Shown: positions 22,402 through 31,579, counted from the first letter of the stretch. The stretch is DNA of 64,000 bases from Lachnospiraceae bacterium UBA1712 (GCA_002317175.1 DCJA01000001.1:2065-66064); one strand, 5' to 3'. The notes: generated by a model not told the origin, from the letters alone. Numbers and translations are program-made.

Positions 22402-24594
22402 TTACATAGACTTCCTTTCTGCGATTTCTGCCATCTTGGCTTCATTAAGTCTTGTATCTCCATGTACACGAGAATATGAAAGATATCCATTCATTCTGTC
22501 GATTTTGGTCAGATTCTTGCTACCGCATTTTGGACATACATCCATCTCAAGTTCCTGGTGACCACAATCATCACAGTATGCAAGCGAAAGGTTAACGCCT
22601 TCATAAAAGCCCATATCCATAGCTCTTCTAATAAGAGTCTTAACAGCCTCCATGTTATAGTCGATAGGATATTTTACATACTGAATCTTTCCGCCATTAC
22701 ACAACTCCCAGAAACGGTACTCAGAATTCTGCTTCTGAATAGGAGTAATGTCTTCTGTAACGTGACAATGGAAACTGTTCGATACATATTCTCTGTCTGA
22801 AACACCTTCTACAATGCCATATTTCTTTCTAAACTGATGCACCTGAAGACCACAAAGATTTTCAGCAGGAGTTCCATATATAGCATAGAGATTACCATCT
22901 TCTTCCTTGAACTCATTAACCATCTTATTGATATGCTCAATAACCTCAAGTGCGAACTGACCATCCTCTACAAGGGATTTACCATTATAAAGCATCTGAA
23001 GTTCGTTAAGAGCTGTAATACCAAAGCTTGCTGTTGCACTCTTAAGAATAGGTTTAATCTTGTCAGATAACTTAAGATGTCCGCCAAGGAAACCACCTTC
23101 ACAGTATGCCAGTGGATTGGTGCTTGCACGCATCTCGCCCAAATAAGCATAAGTACGAATATGAAGCTGTCTGATAAGATTTAAATAATAATCAAGAACT
23201 TCATAAAAATCCTTGCTCTCATGTCTTGCTTTTGCAAGAATCATTGGCAAATGTAATGATACTGCACCAATATTAAATCTTCCAACAAATACAGGTGTAT
23301 CTTCATCATCAGCTGGATGCATACCGCCTCTCTCATACCAAGGAGACAAAAATGCTCTACAGCCCATAGGTGAGATAATCTTGCCATACTGCTTATACAT
23401 AGAGGCAATATAGCCCTTACCTGTTAATGAAAGCCAGTCAGGATACATAGTCTTAGCTGAGCATTTAACTCCAGCTTCGAACACATCCTCAAGTGGTTTG
23501 CCTGGTCCATGAAGGTTCTCATCATAAAGAAATACTATCTTAGGGAATAATACTGGCTTCTTGCAGTCTTTCTTTCCCTGTCCTCTACGACGAACATTAA
23601 GCATACAGATTGTAGCAAGTTTAGCAAATCTTCCTGTACCAGTACCTGCCGTAACAGTAATGAAAGGATAATCTCCACGTGAGCTGGCTACAGTATTAAA
23701 CTTATACTCCCAACCCTGGAAGCCCTGTTCCATATCACGAACAACATCAGCATATGCCTCAGCTTCTGCAGTTTCCTTATCAATACCAAGCTTCATATAT
23801 TTATCAATATACTTCTTGTATGATTTTTCAGCGTAAGGCTCAAGGATATTATCTACCGAAGGAACAGTGAAACCACCATACTGCTGGCTGGCAGCAGAAA
23901 GAACAATATCTCCAATAACGTCAAAGGCAGTATCCACAGTCTTTGGCTCATTGTACCAGATATTACCCATCTCAAAGCCACCCTGAAGAACATGCTCAAC
24001 ATCAAAAAGGCAGCAGTTCATAGTATCACGTCTGGCGCTCATATCATGTACATAAATATAACCATCTCTACAAGCCTGAATCTCTTCAGTAGTCATGAAA
24101 AACTTCTGATATAACTCTTTATTAAGCTGATTAAAAATAAGCGATCTCTTAGTTGAAACAAGCGCAGAATCTGTATTAGAGTTTTCTTTATCACCAACGT
24201 ACATAATAGACTGGCTCTTCTTATATACGTCATCAAGCATACGCACAAAGTCCTGCTTATAATTACGATAGTCTCTATAAGACTTTGCAACTATAGGCTT
24301 AACCTGCTCAAGTGCACTTTCAACAATATTATGCATAATAGGAATCGGAATCTCATCTGCATCAAGCTCGTCAACCTTATCACATACAAACTGGCAAATC
24401 TGTCCCTTTTCTTCATCAGAAAATTTGGTTAATGCTCTGTACGCACTTTTACCTACAGCATTAACTACCTTCTGTACGTTAAATTCTTCAAAGCTTCCAT
24501 CCTTTTTAACAACAACTACATGTCTTTTTGAGTGGTATTTCTCACCATAATAATTGTCATCAAGCTCTTTCACCGATTCCACAACGACGCTCAT
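22402..24594 (-). CDS. nrdD: Anaerobic (class III) ribonucleoside-triphosphate reductase
   Basis: 730 residues. The N-terminal ATP-cone (about 25-120, VVVVKKDGSFEEFNVQKVV) senses ATP/dATP. The barrel contains the class III region MNCCLFDVEHVLQGGFEMG. The C-terminus has a four-cysteine zinc site (C674, C677, C687, C690) and the glycyl-radical segment RMNGYLS with the radical site at Gly703. It makes dNTPs without oxygen, consistent with a strict anaerobe. The ATG has AGGAG upstream. Transcription starts from a consensus promoter overlapped by an NrdR-type box (24714-24725). Confidence 0.97.
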   Translation of the reverse strand: MSVVVESVKELDDNYYGEKYHSKRHVVVVKKDGSFEEFNVQKVVNAVGKSAYRALTKFSDEEKGQICQFVCDKVDELDADEIPIPIMHNIVESALEQVKPIVAKSYRDYRNYKQDFVRMLDDVYKKSQSIMYVGDKENSNTDSALVSTKRSLIFNQLNKELYQKFFMTTEEIQACRDGYIYVHDMSARRDTMNCCLFDVEHVLQGGFEMGNIWYNEPKTVDTAFDVIGDIVLSAASQQYGGFTVPSVDNILEPYAEKSYKKYIDKYMKLGIDKETAEAEAYADVVRDMEQGFQGWEYKFNTVASSRGDYPFITVTAGTGTGRFAKLATICMLNVRRRGQGKKDCKKPVLFPKIVFLYDENLHGPGKPLEDVFEAGVKCSAKTMYPDWLSLTGKGYIASMYKQYGKIISPMGCRAFLSPWYERGGMHPADDEDTPVFVGRFNIGAVSLHLPMILAKARHESKDFYEVLDYYLNLIRQLHIRTYAYLGEMRASTNPLAYCEGGFLGGHLKLSDKIKPILKSATASFGITALNELQMLYNGKSLVEDGQFALEVIEHINKMVNEFKEEDGNLYAIYGTPAENLCGLQVHQFRKKYGIVEGVSDREYVSNSFHCHVTEDITPIQKQNSEYRFWELCNGGKIQYVKYPIDYNMEAVKTLIRRAMDMGFYEGVNLSLAYCDDCGHQELEMDVCPKCGSKNLTKIDRMNGYLSYSRVHGDTRLNEAKMAEIAERKSM

Positions 24595-24700
24595 TCCTTA
24601 ACTTCTCCTTACACAAATAAAAACGCAAGCCTTTAAACGCTTCATCAAGATACATTATCTTGTGAAACTCATTCAAAGACTTACAACATCTTGTATCATC
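24595..24700 (-). promoter_or_regulatory. 5' leader of nrdD
   Basis: About 100 nt of untranslated leader. It holds a perfect 6-bp hairpin caagat/atcttg (24646-24651 with 24657-24662) and, further on, a short aagc/gctt pairing followed by TTTTT on the minus strand near 24620. This could be a weak attenuator, but the stems are short and I would not insist on it. Confidence 0.3.
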
Positions 24701-24729
24701 ATTATATTGAAAGCACTATATAGTGTCAA
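24701..24729 (-). promoter_or_regulatory. Consensus promoter of nrdD-nrdG-dut
   Basis: A perfect TTGACA (24724-24729) and perfect TATAAT (24701-24706) on the minus strand with an optimal 17-nt spacer. Confidence 0.88.
24714..24725. promoter_or_regulatory. NrdR-box-like palindrome in the nrdD promoter
   Basis: A perfect 12-bp palindrome cactatatagtg, extending to gcactatatagtgt, matches the known NrdR box pattern (acaCwATATwGtgt). It overlaps the -35 and spacer, so NrdR binding would block RNA polymerase. NrdR is the nucleotide-sensing repressor of ribonucleotide reductase genes; its gene is not in the window. Confidence 0.75.
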
Positions 24730-24788
24730 GTTGAAACCATCAACTAAAATGTACAAAAACTTATACATATTTTTCTGCAGATTTTAAC

Positions 24789-24813
24789 AAAAAAGGCAGG
24801 TATAACCCGCCTT
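24789..24813 (-). terminator. Intrinsic terminator after the WYL regulator gene
   Basis: 8-bp stem aaggcagg (24793-24800) / cccgcctt (24806-24813) with one G-U pair in the RNA, loop of 5 nt, then six T on the minus strand. It lies 6 nt after the stop codon. Confidence 0.85.
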
Positions 24814-24818
24814 ATTAA

Positions 24819-25805
24819 TTAGTATCTTTCTGCTATTTTTTTTAAAAACGTCTTGTAATCAGTCTTAACATCAGCTGGACCTGATATAACAATATCTCCA
24901 CCTATAGAAGTGATCCAGCCAAAGAACTGATTGGAAACTGTGACCTCAACTCTTGCACTGGCCGTATCCTTATCTATTTCTCTTATATCAACATCATTAC
25001 CAAATCTGTCAATAACAATGCCAGCAAGATTTTTAGGAAACTGAAGACTTACAACCTTATCAACACCTCCGAACATACCAAATGATCTATTTGTATAAGT
25101 AGCAACATCAAATTTTTCAAACTTGGAATGGCCCTCTCTGGTTTCCTTTTCAAGATTAACGTCCTTTATCTTATCAACTCTGTAATGTTTAATCTTATCA
25201 TCTTTCGAATCAAAAGCTATAAGGTAATAATTCTCATCTTTGATAGTTAATGCAAAGGGACTTATCTTATACCTCTCACCATTATGTCTGGCTTCCTTTT
25301 CTTTTTTATAATTCCACTCCATATAAAGAAAGCTAATCTGCAGATTGTTCTGGATTGCATTATAAATATCATTTACAACATAATAAATGCTTTCATTATC
25401 GGTCTTTATTCTGTTCTGGACAAAAACATCTCTCTTAAGCTGAGCCTCATCATGATAAGAAACCTGTCCCTCAAGCTTGCCAATAAGCTCACGACTTTTC
25501 TTTAAGGTAATAAATCTGGAAGCCTGAACAGTATCCACAAGCAGCTTTAATTCTGAAAGCTCAAAATGGCGACTGGCTATATAATAGCCTCCATTAGTCT
25601 TGGATTTACTTTTTTCTATGTCATAACCAAAGTCAATGAGCTGACTGATATCATCATATATGCTCTTTCTTTCAGCACTTATATCATATTTTGCCAGCTC
25701 AGCAATAAGCTTCTGTGTAGACATTGGATGTTCTTCATCTGTATTTTTTTCAAGTATTTTAACAATATATAATAGTTTAAGTTTCTGATTAATTCCTTTT
25801 GCCAT
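24819..25805 (-). CDS. WYL-domain transcriptional regulator
   Basis: 328 residues from the ATG at 25803-25805 with GAGGA upstream. The N-terminal winged helix-turn-helix region (about 1-80, QKLKLLYIVKILEKN, TQKLIAELAKYDISAERKSIYDDI) is followed by a WYL ligand-sensing domain (about 140-240, YKISPFALTIKDENYYLIAFDS, KHYRVDKIKDV) and a C-terminal WCX domain. This domain order is that of YafY/PafBC-like regulators, many of which sense nucleic acids or nucleotides. Its target is not evident; it is monocistronic between two terminators. Confidence 0.9.
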   Translation of the reverse strand: MAKGINQKLKLLYIVKILEKNTDEEHPMSTQKLIAELAKYDISAERKSIYDDISQLIDFGYDIEKSKSKTNGGYYIASRHFELSELKLLVDTVQASRFITLKKSRELIGKLEGQVSYHDEAQLKRDVFVQNRIKTDNESIYYVVNDIYNAIQNNLQISFLYMEWNYKKEKEARHNGERYKISPFALTIKDENYYLIAFDSKDDKIKHYRVDKIKDVNLEKETREGHSKFEKFDVATYTNRSFGMFGGVDKVVSLQFPKNLAGIVIDRFGNDVDIREIDKDTASARVEVTVSNQFFGWITSIGGDIVISGPADVKTDYKTFLKKIAERY

Positions 25806-25826
25806 CCTATCCTCACTATTAAATAA

Positions 25827-25849
25827 GGCGTCCTTTATAAAAGAACGCC
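25827..25849 (-). terminator. Hairpin terminator after the small membrane protein gene
   Basis: 8-bp stem ggcgtcct (25827-25834) / agaacgcc (25842-25849) with one G-U pair in the minus-strand RNA, followed by TTATTT. The imperfect T-run suggests moderate strength. Confidence 0.6.
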
Positions 25850-25860
25850 CATACAATCAT

Positions 25861-26049
25861 CTATGCTTCATCTTTGGTAACAGCAGCTGCTTCAACCTTA
25901 GCTGCAGAAGCCTCAATCTCATCTTTAGTATTCTTATTCTTTCTTACTTTAATTCCAACAAGAACAGCAACTACAATCAATGCTAAAAAAATAAGAAAAA
26001 CAATAAGATATGATAAAAATGAATTAAGAAATAAAATTAAATTATTCAT
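25861..26049 (-). CDS. Small single-pass membrane protein
   Basis: 62 residues from the ATG at 26047-26049, 8 nt after AAGGAG. It has one long hydrophobic segment (about residues 5-34), a basic stretch (KVRKNKN) and an alanine/acidic C-terminal tail, so the tail is probably cytoplasmic. I do not recognise the family. Good ribosome site, terminator and codon use support it as a real gene. It lies 47 nt after rnhA. Confidence 0.65.
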   Translation of the reverse strand: MNNLILFLNSFLSYLIVFLIFLALIVVAVLVGIKVRKNKNTKDEIEASAAKVEAAAVTKDEA

Positions 26050-26096
26050 CACTTATACTCCTTGAATTTGCTTATATTATGATAACATCTGGATAA

Positions 26097-26549
26097 TCAT
26101 TTATCAAGAGAATCCGCCGCCGTTGTAGCAAGTTTATCACATCTTTCATTCTGTGGATGACCTGCATGGCCCTTTACCCATGTAAATGTCACCTGATGAG
26201 GATTCATGGCAGCTAAAAGCCTGGTCCACAAATCAATATTTTTGACTTCATCAGTTTTACCGCGTCTCCAGTCTTTTCTAATCCAGCCCTCTATCCAATG
26301 CTTATTAAATGCATCAGAAACATACTTTGAATCAGTTATAACCTCTACTCTACATGGCTTATTTAGAGCTTCCAGGCCAGTTATTACTCCCATTAGTTCC
26401 ATTCTGTTATTAGTAGTATCCTTAAAGCCACCACTGTATTCACGAGTATGTAGTTCGCCCTTAGAATCTATATATTCCAGTATAGTTCCAAAACCGCCTG
26501 GTCCGGGATTACCTCTTGCAGATCCATCGCTGTATAAAGTTACATTCAT
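26097..26549 (-). CDS. rnhA: Ribonuclease HI
   Basis: 150 residues. The catalytic carboxylates are visible in order: Asp in LYSDGSARGNPG (residue 8), Glu in NNRMELMG, Asp in VITDSKYVSD and Asp in NERCDKLAT. It degrades RNA in RNA:DNA hybrids. The E. coli-type basic protrusion is present (KHWIEGWIRKDWRRGK). It begins directly after the MutS-like gene stop (no gap). A second RNase H, rnhB, lies at 50432. Confidence 0.96.
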   Translation of the reverse strand: MNVTLYSDGSARGNPGPGGFGTILEYIDSKGELHTREYSGGFKDTTNNRMELMGVITGLEALNKPCRVEVITDSKYVSDAFNKHWIEGWIRKDWRRGKTDEVKNIDLWTRLLAAMNPHQVTFTWVKGHAGHPQNERCDKLATTAADSLDK

Positions 26550-28202
26550 TTAAATCCAGCACCCTTTCTGCTCATATAGCTGAACATACTCTTTTGACTG
26601 AGCTACTATTTCCTTATCATAACCCAGAACTTCTAAAAGCTTAATAGCATTACGTGTTTTAGCTTCACCAGGCATAAGCTGATAAGAAAAGCTGATATCG
26701 TCATCAGTCATCTTTTCTTCAAAATGATAATTATCATAATTATCCAACATGGAAGTAAGTTCTATATCATGACTGGCAGCAAACACCAAAGCATTATTCA
26801 AAGAAAGTTCCTTTAATATTGCACAGCTGGCTGCGATACGTTCAACCGTGTTGGTACCCCTTAGTATCTCATCAACAAAGCAAAGTACTCTGACTTTGTT
26901 GTCTGTTGCATCAACTATACGCTTAATAGCCTTAATTTCAGCCATATAATAGCTGTCTCCATGAACAATACTGTCTTTCAGACTTAGAGATGAATATATT
27001 CTGTAATATGGCGCCTTATAACTTTGTGCAAGACAGGTATGAATTGTCTGAGCCAATATACTATTCACAGCTATCATCTTCAAAAAAGTAGACTTGCCTG
27101 AGGCATTAGAACCAGTGAGTAACACAGATCTGTTAGTATTAATACTGTTGTTTACTGGATTCTTAATTAATGGATGATAGCCCTCTTTTATATCCAGAGA
27201 CAAATACGAGTTATTAAGATCTGGAACGCAATAATTATTAATCCATGCCCTATATTCTGCAACAGAGTAAATTGTATCAATTCTTCCTATGATATCAAGC
27301 ATCTGTTCAATATTATCCTTCTTATCCCGAATACATCTAAACATATGCTTAAACTTGATAAGATCGACATGAGTTAACATCTTAATATAATCAAGCAATA
27401 TTGCAATCGGGCTATTTCCAAGATTAGATAACACCAACGAAGAATAACTGCTAAACTCCTTTAATTCTGAAATAGATACTCTCAAAGCAGATATTTCATC
27501 TTTAAAAACTGCACTATCAATGGAAAATAATCTGGTACTGTTCTCAATAACTCTTGAAACATACTGAAAACATATCAGATACGAATCAACAGCTCTTTTT
27601 TTCTTAAAATATGTTGCTATATTGATAGCCATAACAGCAAACAGCAATATCGCGCCAATGAGTCCATTATAAAAACATATCAGTGCGGCAGGAATGTATA
27701 AAAGGTTCAGTCCCCAGTCATACATATCTGGCCATAGTTTAACATCATCCATAGACTGCATGTAGCTGTATATATTGTATTTACCAGTTCTTCCCATCTT
27801 CGACAGACAGGTAATCAACTGCTTTCTTATGTCAGTATCATTAGCAAGTACACTAAGCTTATCCTCAAAAGCAGTCCAGTCATAATCAGTATCAAAGGGA
27901 CTGTGAAGACGGTGATACAGATACTCGTCCCCTGCAGAAGTCAGGCAATAATTCATTGCTTTATAGATAATATCCATATCCAGATCATTCCAGCTGATAT
28001 CATCTATAGCTAGTTTGCCTTTATTATGACAAAACAGTTTAACAGCGTTCAATTCATCCTGGCTCATCTTTCGAATTGGAGGTTTACCATGATTTTGCAA
28101 AAGCTTTTCAATATGCTGTTTTTTATCATTCTGCTCGCGTCTGTATCCAAGATAGAACACAATAAATACAAACGCAACTATCAGCAGTATCGGAATTAGC
28201 AT
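26550..28202 (-). CDS. Membrane-anchored MutS-like ATPase
   Basis: 550 residues. An N-terminal membrane helix (about 2-20) and a hydrophobic pair near 165-195 precede a core resembling MutS domain III (coiled lever) and a full domain V ATPase: Walker A TGSNASGKSTFLK, Walker B VLCFVDEILRGTNTVERIAAS and the FAASHDIELTSML region. Mismatch-recognition domain I and connector domain II are absent, as is the Smr domain of MutS2. Such membrane MutS homologues occur in Firmicutes and Bacteroidetes, but their role is not known to me. Its neighbours are rnhA (directly downstream) and mtaD (1 nt upstream). Confidence 0.82.
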   Translation of the reverse strand: MLIPILLIVAFVFIVFYLGYRREQNDKKQHIEKLLQNHGKPPIRKMSQDELNAVKLFCHNKGKLAIDDISWNDLDMDIIYKAMNYCLTSAGDEYLYHRLHSPFDTDYDWTAFEDKLSVLANDTDIRKQLITCLSKMGRTGKYNIYSYMQSMDDVKLWPDMYDWGLNLLYIPAALICFYNGLIGAILLFAVMAINIATYFKKKRAVDSYLICFQYVSRVIENSTRLFSIDSAVFKDEISALRVSISELKEFSSYSSLVLSNLGNSPIAILLDYIKMLTHVDLIKFKHMFRCIRDKKDNIEQMLDIIGRIDTIYSVAEYRAWINNYCVPDLNNSYLSLDIKEGYHPLIKNPVNNSINTNRSVLLTGSNASGKSTFLKMIAVNSILAQTIHTCLAQSYKAPYYRIYSSLSLKDSIVHGDSYYMAEIKAIKRIVDATDNKVRVLCFVDEILRGTNTVERIAASCAILKELSLNNALVFAASHDIELTSMLDNYDNYHFEEKMTDDDISFSYQLMPGEAKTRNAIKLLEVLGYDKEIVAQSKEYVQLYEQKGCWI

Positions 28203-28203
28203 T

Positions 28204-29478
28204 TTAAATATCCTTAAGTCTTTCTGTTATCTGCGCACACTTATCGTAGATTTCTTCAACATCTACACCTTCAAATGATCCATTGTAATAAAGTACCTTA
28301 CCATTGATCATTGTCATCTTAATATTAGTCTTTGAACCGCTATATACGATGTTTTTAGCAATATTCAGGATAGGCTGCATATTAGGCTGTTTAAGATCAA
28401 TCATAATAATGTCAGCATATTTACCCATAGAAAGATCAGAACAGTCTTCATGTCCTAAGCTTGTAGCACCATTAACGCAAGCCATCTTTAGTACTTCCAT
28501 TGCATCAACTGCCTTTGGATCCATCTCTCTCAGCTTGGCAAGTGCAGTAACCAGAAACATTTCTCTAAACATATCAAGACAGTTATTTGAACTTGGTCCA
28601 TCAGTTCCAAGACCTACTGGGATTTCTTTTTCGAGATATTTACTTATTGGCGCAATACCACTTGCGAGCTTTGAATTGCTTCCCGGATTAGAAATAATGG
28701 AAATACCTCTTTTTTTCATTATCTCCATATCATCATCTGTAATCCAAACTCCATGATATATACTTCCGCCAAAATCCCAAAGTCCAAGACTATCAAAGAA
28801 AGCCATCGGAGTCATTCCATATCTTTCTATGCATTCTTCATGTTCAGTCTTTGTTTCAGACATATGAACGTAAAGAGGGGCCTGATATTTGTGAATAAGC
28901 TTTGATACCTCTTCAAGCAATTCCTTATCACATGTATATTCAGCATGGACACCCATTTTAAAACCAACAAGTTCATCCTTGCCATTTAGATTATTATATC
29001 TGTCCTCAAGCACCTGAAGTGTAGGCCCAAACTTATTTAATCCAGATACTATCTCGCATCTCATGCCCATCTGTGAACATGCATCAAGAATAGTCTCAGG
29101 TGTAAGATACATATCCGCAATAAGTGTCACACCGCTTGTAAGGTATTCAAGTATTGCAAGCTTTGTTAACCAGTATATATCCTCTCCTGTCATAACAGCT
29201 TCTCTTGGGAAAATCATGGTTGTAAGCCAATCCTGAAGATTGAGATCATCTGCCAGAGATCTGAAAGCAGTCATACCACTGTGAGTATGTGCATTCTTAA
29301 AACCAGGCATCAGTAGATTCTTCTCGCAGTCAATCTCCTTATCCCATACTATCTGACTAGAATCCTTTGACTCACCAATATACTGAATCTTACCATCTAC
29401 AACCCAGATATCTCCTTCAAATATATCCTGTCCTTCCACCATGGAAAGAATTCTTGCATTAAATAATCTGATTTTCAT
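28204..29478 (-). CDS. mtaD: Amidohydrolase, MTA/SAH deaminase type
   Basis: 424 residues. Metal ligands of the amidohydrolase superfamily are visible: GFKNAHTHSGM (His64, His66), GVHAEYTCD, HMSETKTE and GLGTDGPSSNN. It belongs to the TRZ/ATZ chlorohydrolase-like subgroup that deaminates 5'-methylthioadenosine and S-adenosylhomocysteine. It sits 13 nt after punA, which would cleave the resulting inosine-type nucleosides, so a nucleoside salvage role fits. The exact substrate is inferred. Confidence 0.82.
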   Translation of the reverse strand: MKIRLFNARILSMVEGQDIFEGDIWVVDGKIQYIGESKDSSQIVWDKEIDCEKNLLMPGFKNAHTHSGMTAFRSLADDLNLQDWLTTMIFPREAVMTGEDIYWLTKLAILEYLTSGVTLIADMYLTPETILDACSQMGMRCEIVSGLNKFGPTLQVLEDRYNNLNGKDELVGFKMGVHAEYTCDKELLEEVSKLIHKYQAPLYVHMSETKTEHEECIERYGMTPMAFFDSLGLWDFGGSIYHGVWITDDDMEIMKKRGISIISNPGSNSKLASGIAPISKYLEKEIPVGLGTDGPSSNNCLDMFREMFLVTALAKLREMDPKAVDAMEVLKMACVNGATSLGHEDCSDLSMGKYADIIMIDLKQPNMQPILNIAKNIVYSGSKTNIKMTMINGKVLYYNGSFEGVDVEEIYDKCAQITERLKDI

Positions 29479-29491
29479 CTAATATACCTCA

Positions 29492-30313
29492 CTAAAATTT
29501 TTTAACTGACTCTGTAAGCAGTTTTTTGAACTTTGGTGCAGCTTCATTGGCTGCAGCCTGTACTTCATCATGAGTAAGTGGATTCTGTGTCATACCAGCT
29601 GCAAGATTACATACACAGGATATACCACAAATCTTCATTCCCATATGATTAGCAACAATCGCTTCTACAACAGTAGACATACCAACTGCATCAACCCCAA
29701 GAGTTCTTAGCATTCTAATCTCAGCAGGACTCTCAAAGGAAGGACCTGTGAGCTGAGCATAAACGCCCTTTTGAAGTTTGATATTATTCTCCCTTGCAGT
29801 CTGTTCAATTATCTCTCTCAGATCTTCATCATAAACATGTGTCATGTCCGGGAATCTTGTTCCAAGTTCATCAATATTAGGACCTATCAATGGATTTGGT
29901 GCAAAGCAGGCGATATGATCGGTAATCATCATGAAATCACCAGCACAAAACGAAGTGTTAAGACCACCTGAGGCATTGGTTAAAAATAGTATTTCAGCCC
30001 CCATAAGCTTCATTAATCTTGTTGGTAATACAACGTCGCTTATTGGATAACCCTCATAATAATGAACTCTACCCTTCATACATACAACAGGAACATCCCC
30101 AACATAACCAAAGATAAATTTTCCAGCATGACCTGGAACAGTCGAAACAGGAAAACCTTCTATATCATGATAATCAATCTCGCATTCAACCTTAATGTCA
30201 TTGGCGTAATCGCCCAAGCCCGAACCAAGTACTATAGCAACTCTTGGAACAAAATCAGTAATCTTTCTTACGCTCTCAAGACATTTTTCTAATTTTTCAT
30301 AAACAGGATTCAT
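29492..30313 (-). CDS. punA: Purine nucleoside phosphorylase (trimeric type)
   Basis: 273 residues from the ATG at 30311-30313; an upstream in-frame TTG overlaps the AAAGGGG ribosome site. PNP family motifs are VLGSGLGDYA (phosphate loop), GRVHYYEGYP, LTNASGGLN, AQLTGPSFESPAEIRMLR and VGMSTVVEAIVANH. It phosphorolyses inosine/guanosine-type nucleosides to base and ribose-1-phosphate. It is first in punA-mtaD-mutS-like-rnhA-small membrane protein, transcribed from an extended -10 at 30371. Confidence 0.94.
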   Translation of the reverse strand: MNPVYEKLEKCLESVRKITDFVPRVAIVLGSGLGDYANDIKVECEIDYHDIEGFPVSTVPGHAGKFIFGYVGDVPVVCMKGRVHYYEGYPISDVVLPTRLMKLMGAEILFLTNASGGLNTSFCAGDFMMITDHIACFAPNPLIGPNIDELGTRFPDMTHVYDEDLREIIEQTARENNIKLQKGVYAQLTGPSFESPAEIRMLRTLGVDAVGMSTVVEAIVANHMGMKICGISCVCNLAAGMTQNPLTHDEVQAAANEAAPKFKKLLTESVKKF

Positions 30314-30370
30314 CCTAAATTCCCCTTTCAATTCTTATACCATCTATTTATTTAAATAGAAGCCTTAATC

Positions 30371-30379
30371 ATTATATCA
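30371..30379 (-). promoter_or_regulatory. Extended -10 promoter of punA
   Basis: TGATATAAT on the minus strand (30371-30379), about 60 nt before the punA ATG. The T-run of the preceding terminator abuts it and the terminator stem fills the spacer; the -35 is poor, as usual for extended -10 promoters. Confidence 0.5.
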
Positions 30380-30406
30380 AAAAAGGACTATCCTTTGATA
30401 GTCCTT
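30379..30406 (-). terminator. Intrinsic terminator after the DUF3048 lipoprotein gene
   Basis: Perfect 10-bp stem aaggactatc (30383-30392) / gatagtcctt (30397-30406), loop of 4, followed by six T on the minus strand. Confidence 0.92.
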
Positions 30407-30420
30407 TGAAGATTTTATAA

Positions 30421-31542
30421 TTACTGAATAACTACTTCATTCCATGTATCACTTGGAATAAGAGTAATATATGTCTTTCCTGTATTAATTGTAATTTCAT
30501 TACCTGTACTGTCATAGTAGCGTGTGATTGAGTTGTCCTCGCCGCCCTTAGCCCATGTAATAGGAATTGCCTTACCATTTGTACAGTAATAACCAGCTTT
30601 ACCTGCATCAATTACATTGTAGATAAGATATCCATGCTCATCAAGCTGTGTAAATGTACAGTTCTGAATGATTACATTATCAAAGCAAAGCTGTTCACCT
30701 GTCTTACCATCATTATGTGCTGAGCCGTACTCTGAATAATAATACTTTCTGTCAGATTCATTATACTTAAGCTCTGAACCATTGTGCTTAAATGGAAGAT
30801 CAATAAATGTTGCACTAATTGCTTCTGCATTATCAGCAAATGTAATAGGATTTGCCTTTGGAGCAAATGTAAAATGCTCACCTGGATAATACTCATTATA
30901 CTCTGTAGAATACTTGGAATTATTAAATGCCTTATCAAGATCTCCTGGCATAATATACTCAGTAAACTCTCTTGCCTTACCATTATCTACACGAGAGAAA
31001 ATTCCTGAAAAATGATCCTTAAATACAGTCTTTGAAAAATATGAATCAATATAGAATGGACCACCATCATGACAAAGTACTGCATTATATTCTGCAGCAA
31101 GTAAAATGTTGGTAGGTCTTGTGGATCTGATAGAACCAAGCTGAGAAATATTACCCCAGTCCTTCATAACACACATAAAACGTGTAATTCGGTCATTCTG
31201 TGTAGAATTCATGATTTCATATACAATATCAACATCATTAATACCAAAATGTGGTAATGCTGTCTTCTCATTATCAACCATAGCAGCTATAGGTCTCTGG
31301 TTCTTAAGACTCTCATCTATAGGTAAATGAGTTAATTCAGAGAAATACATACCTTCAGGAAGTTCGTCCTCCATAGGAAGTTCCTCTACAACAGTAGTAT
31401 TATCTTCAACCACTTCCTCAGCAACTGGAATAGATTCTATTTCAGGCATAATATAATCTACATTTGCTTCATTATCTCCACATGCGCAAAGCATGGCTGT
31501 ACACATAAAAATTGTTAAAGCACTTATAATTTTTTTCTTCAT
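30421..31542 (-). CDS. DUF3048 (YerB-like) lipoprotein
   Basis: 373 residues. A lipoprotein signal ends with the lipobox LCAC (cysteine near residue 21), followed by an acidic linker and two DUF3048 domains (NQRPIAAMVDNEKTALPHFG, GSIRSTRPTNILLAAEYNAV, then FVDLP-like and YLIYNVIDAGKAGYY). YerB-type proteins are anchored outside the membrane; their function is unknown. The start has GGGAG upstream. It has its own promoter (31580-31608) and terminator, so it is monocistronic. Confidence 0.88.
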   Translation of the reverse strand: MKKKIISALTIFMCTAMLCACGDNEANVDYIMPEIESIPVAEEVVEDNTTVVEELPMEDELPEGMYFSELTHLPIDESLKNQRPIAAMVDNEKTALPHFGINDVDIVYEIMNSTQNDRITRFMCVMKDWGNISQLGSIRSTRPTNILLAAEYNAVLCHDGGPFYIDSYFSKTVFKDHFSGIFSRVDNGKAREFTEYIMPGDLDKAFNNSKYSTEYNEYYPGEHFTFAPKANPITFADNAEAISATFIDLPFKHNGSELKYNESDRKYYYSEYGSAHNDGKTGEQLCFDNVIIQNCTFTQLDEHGYLIYNVIDAGKAGYYCTNGKAIPITWAKGGEDNSITRYYDSTGNEITINTGKTYITLIPSDTWNEVVIQ

Positions 31543-31579
31543 TCTTTAACTCCCTTTCACTAAAAAATAAACCTTAATT

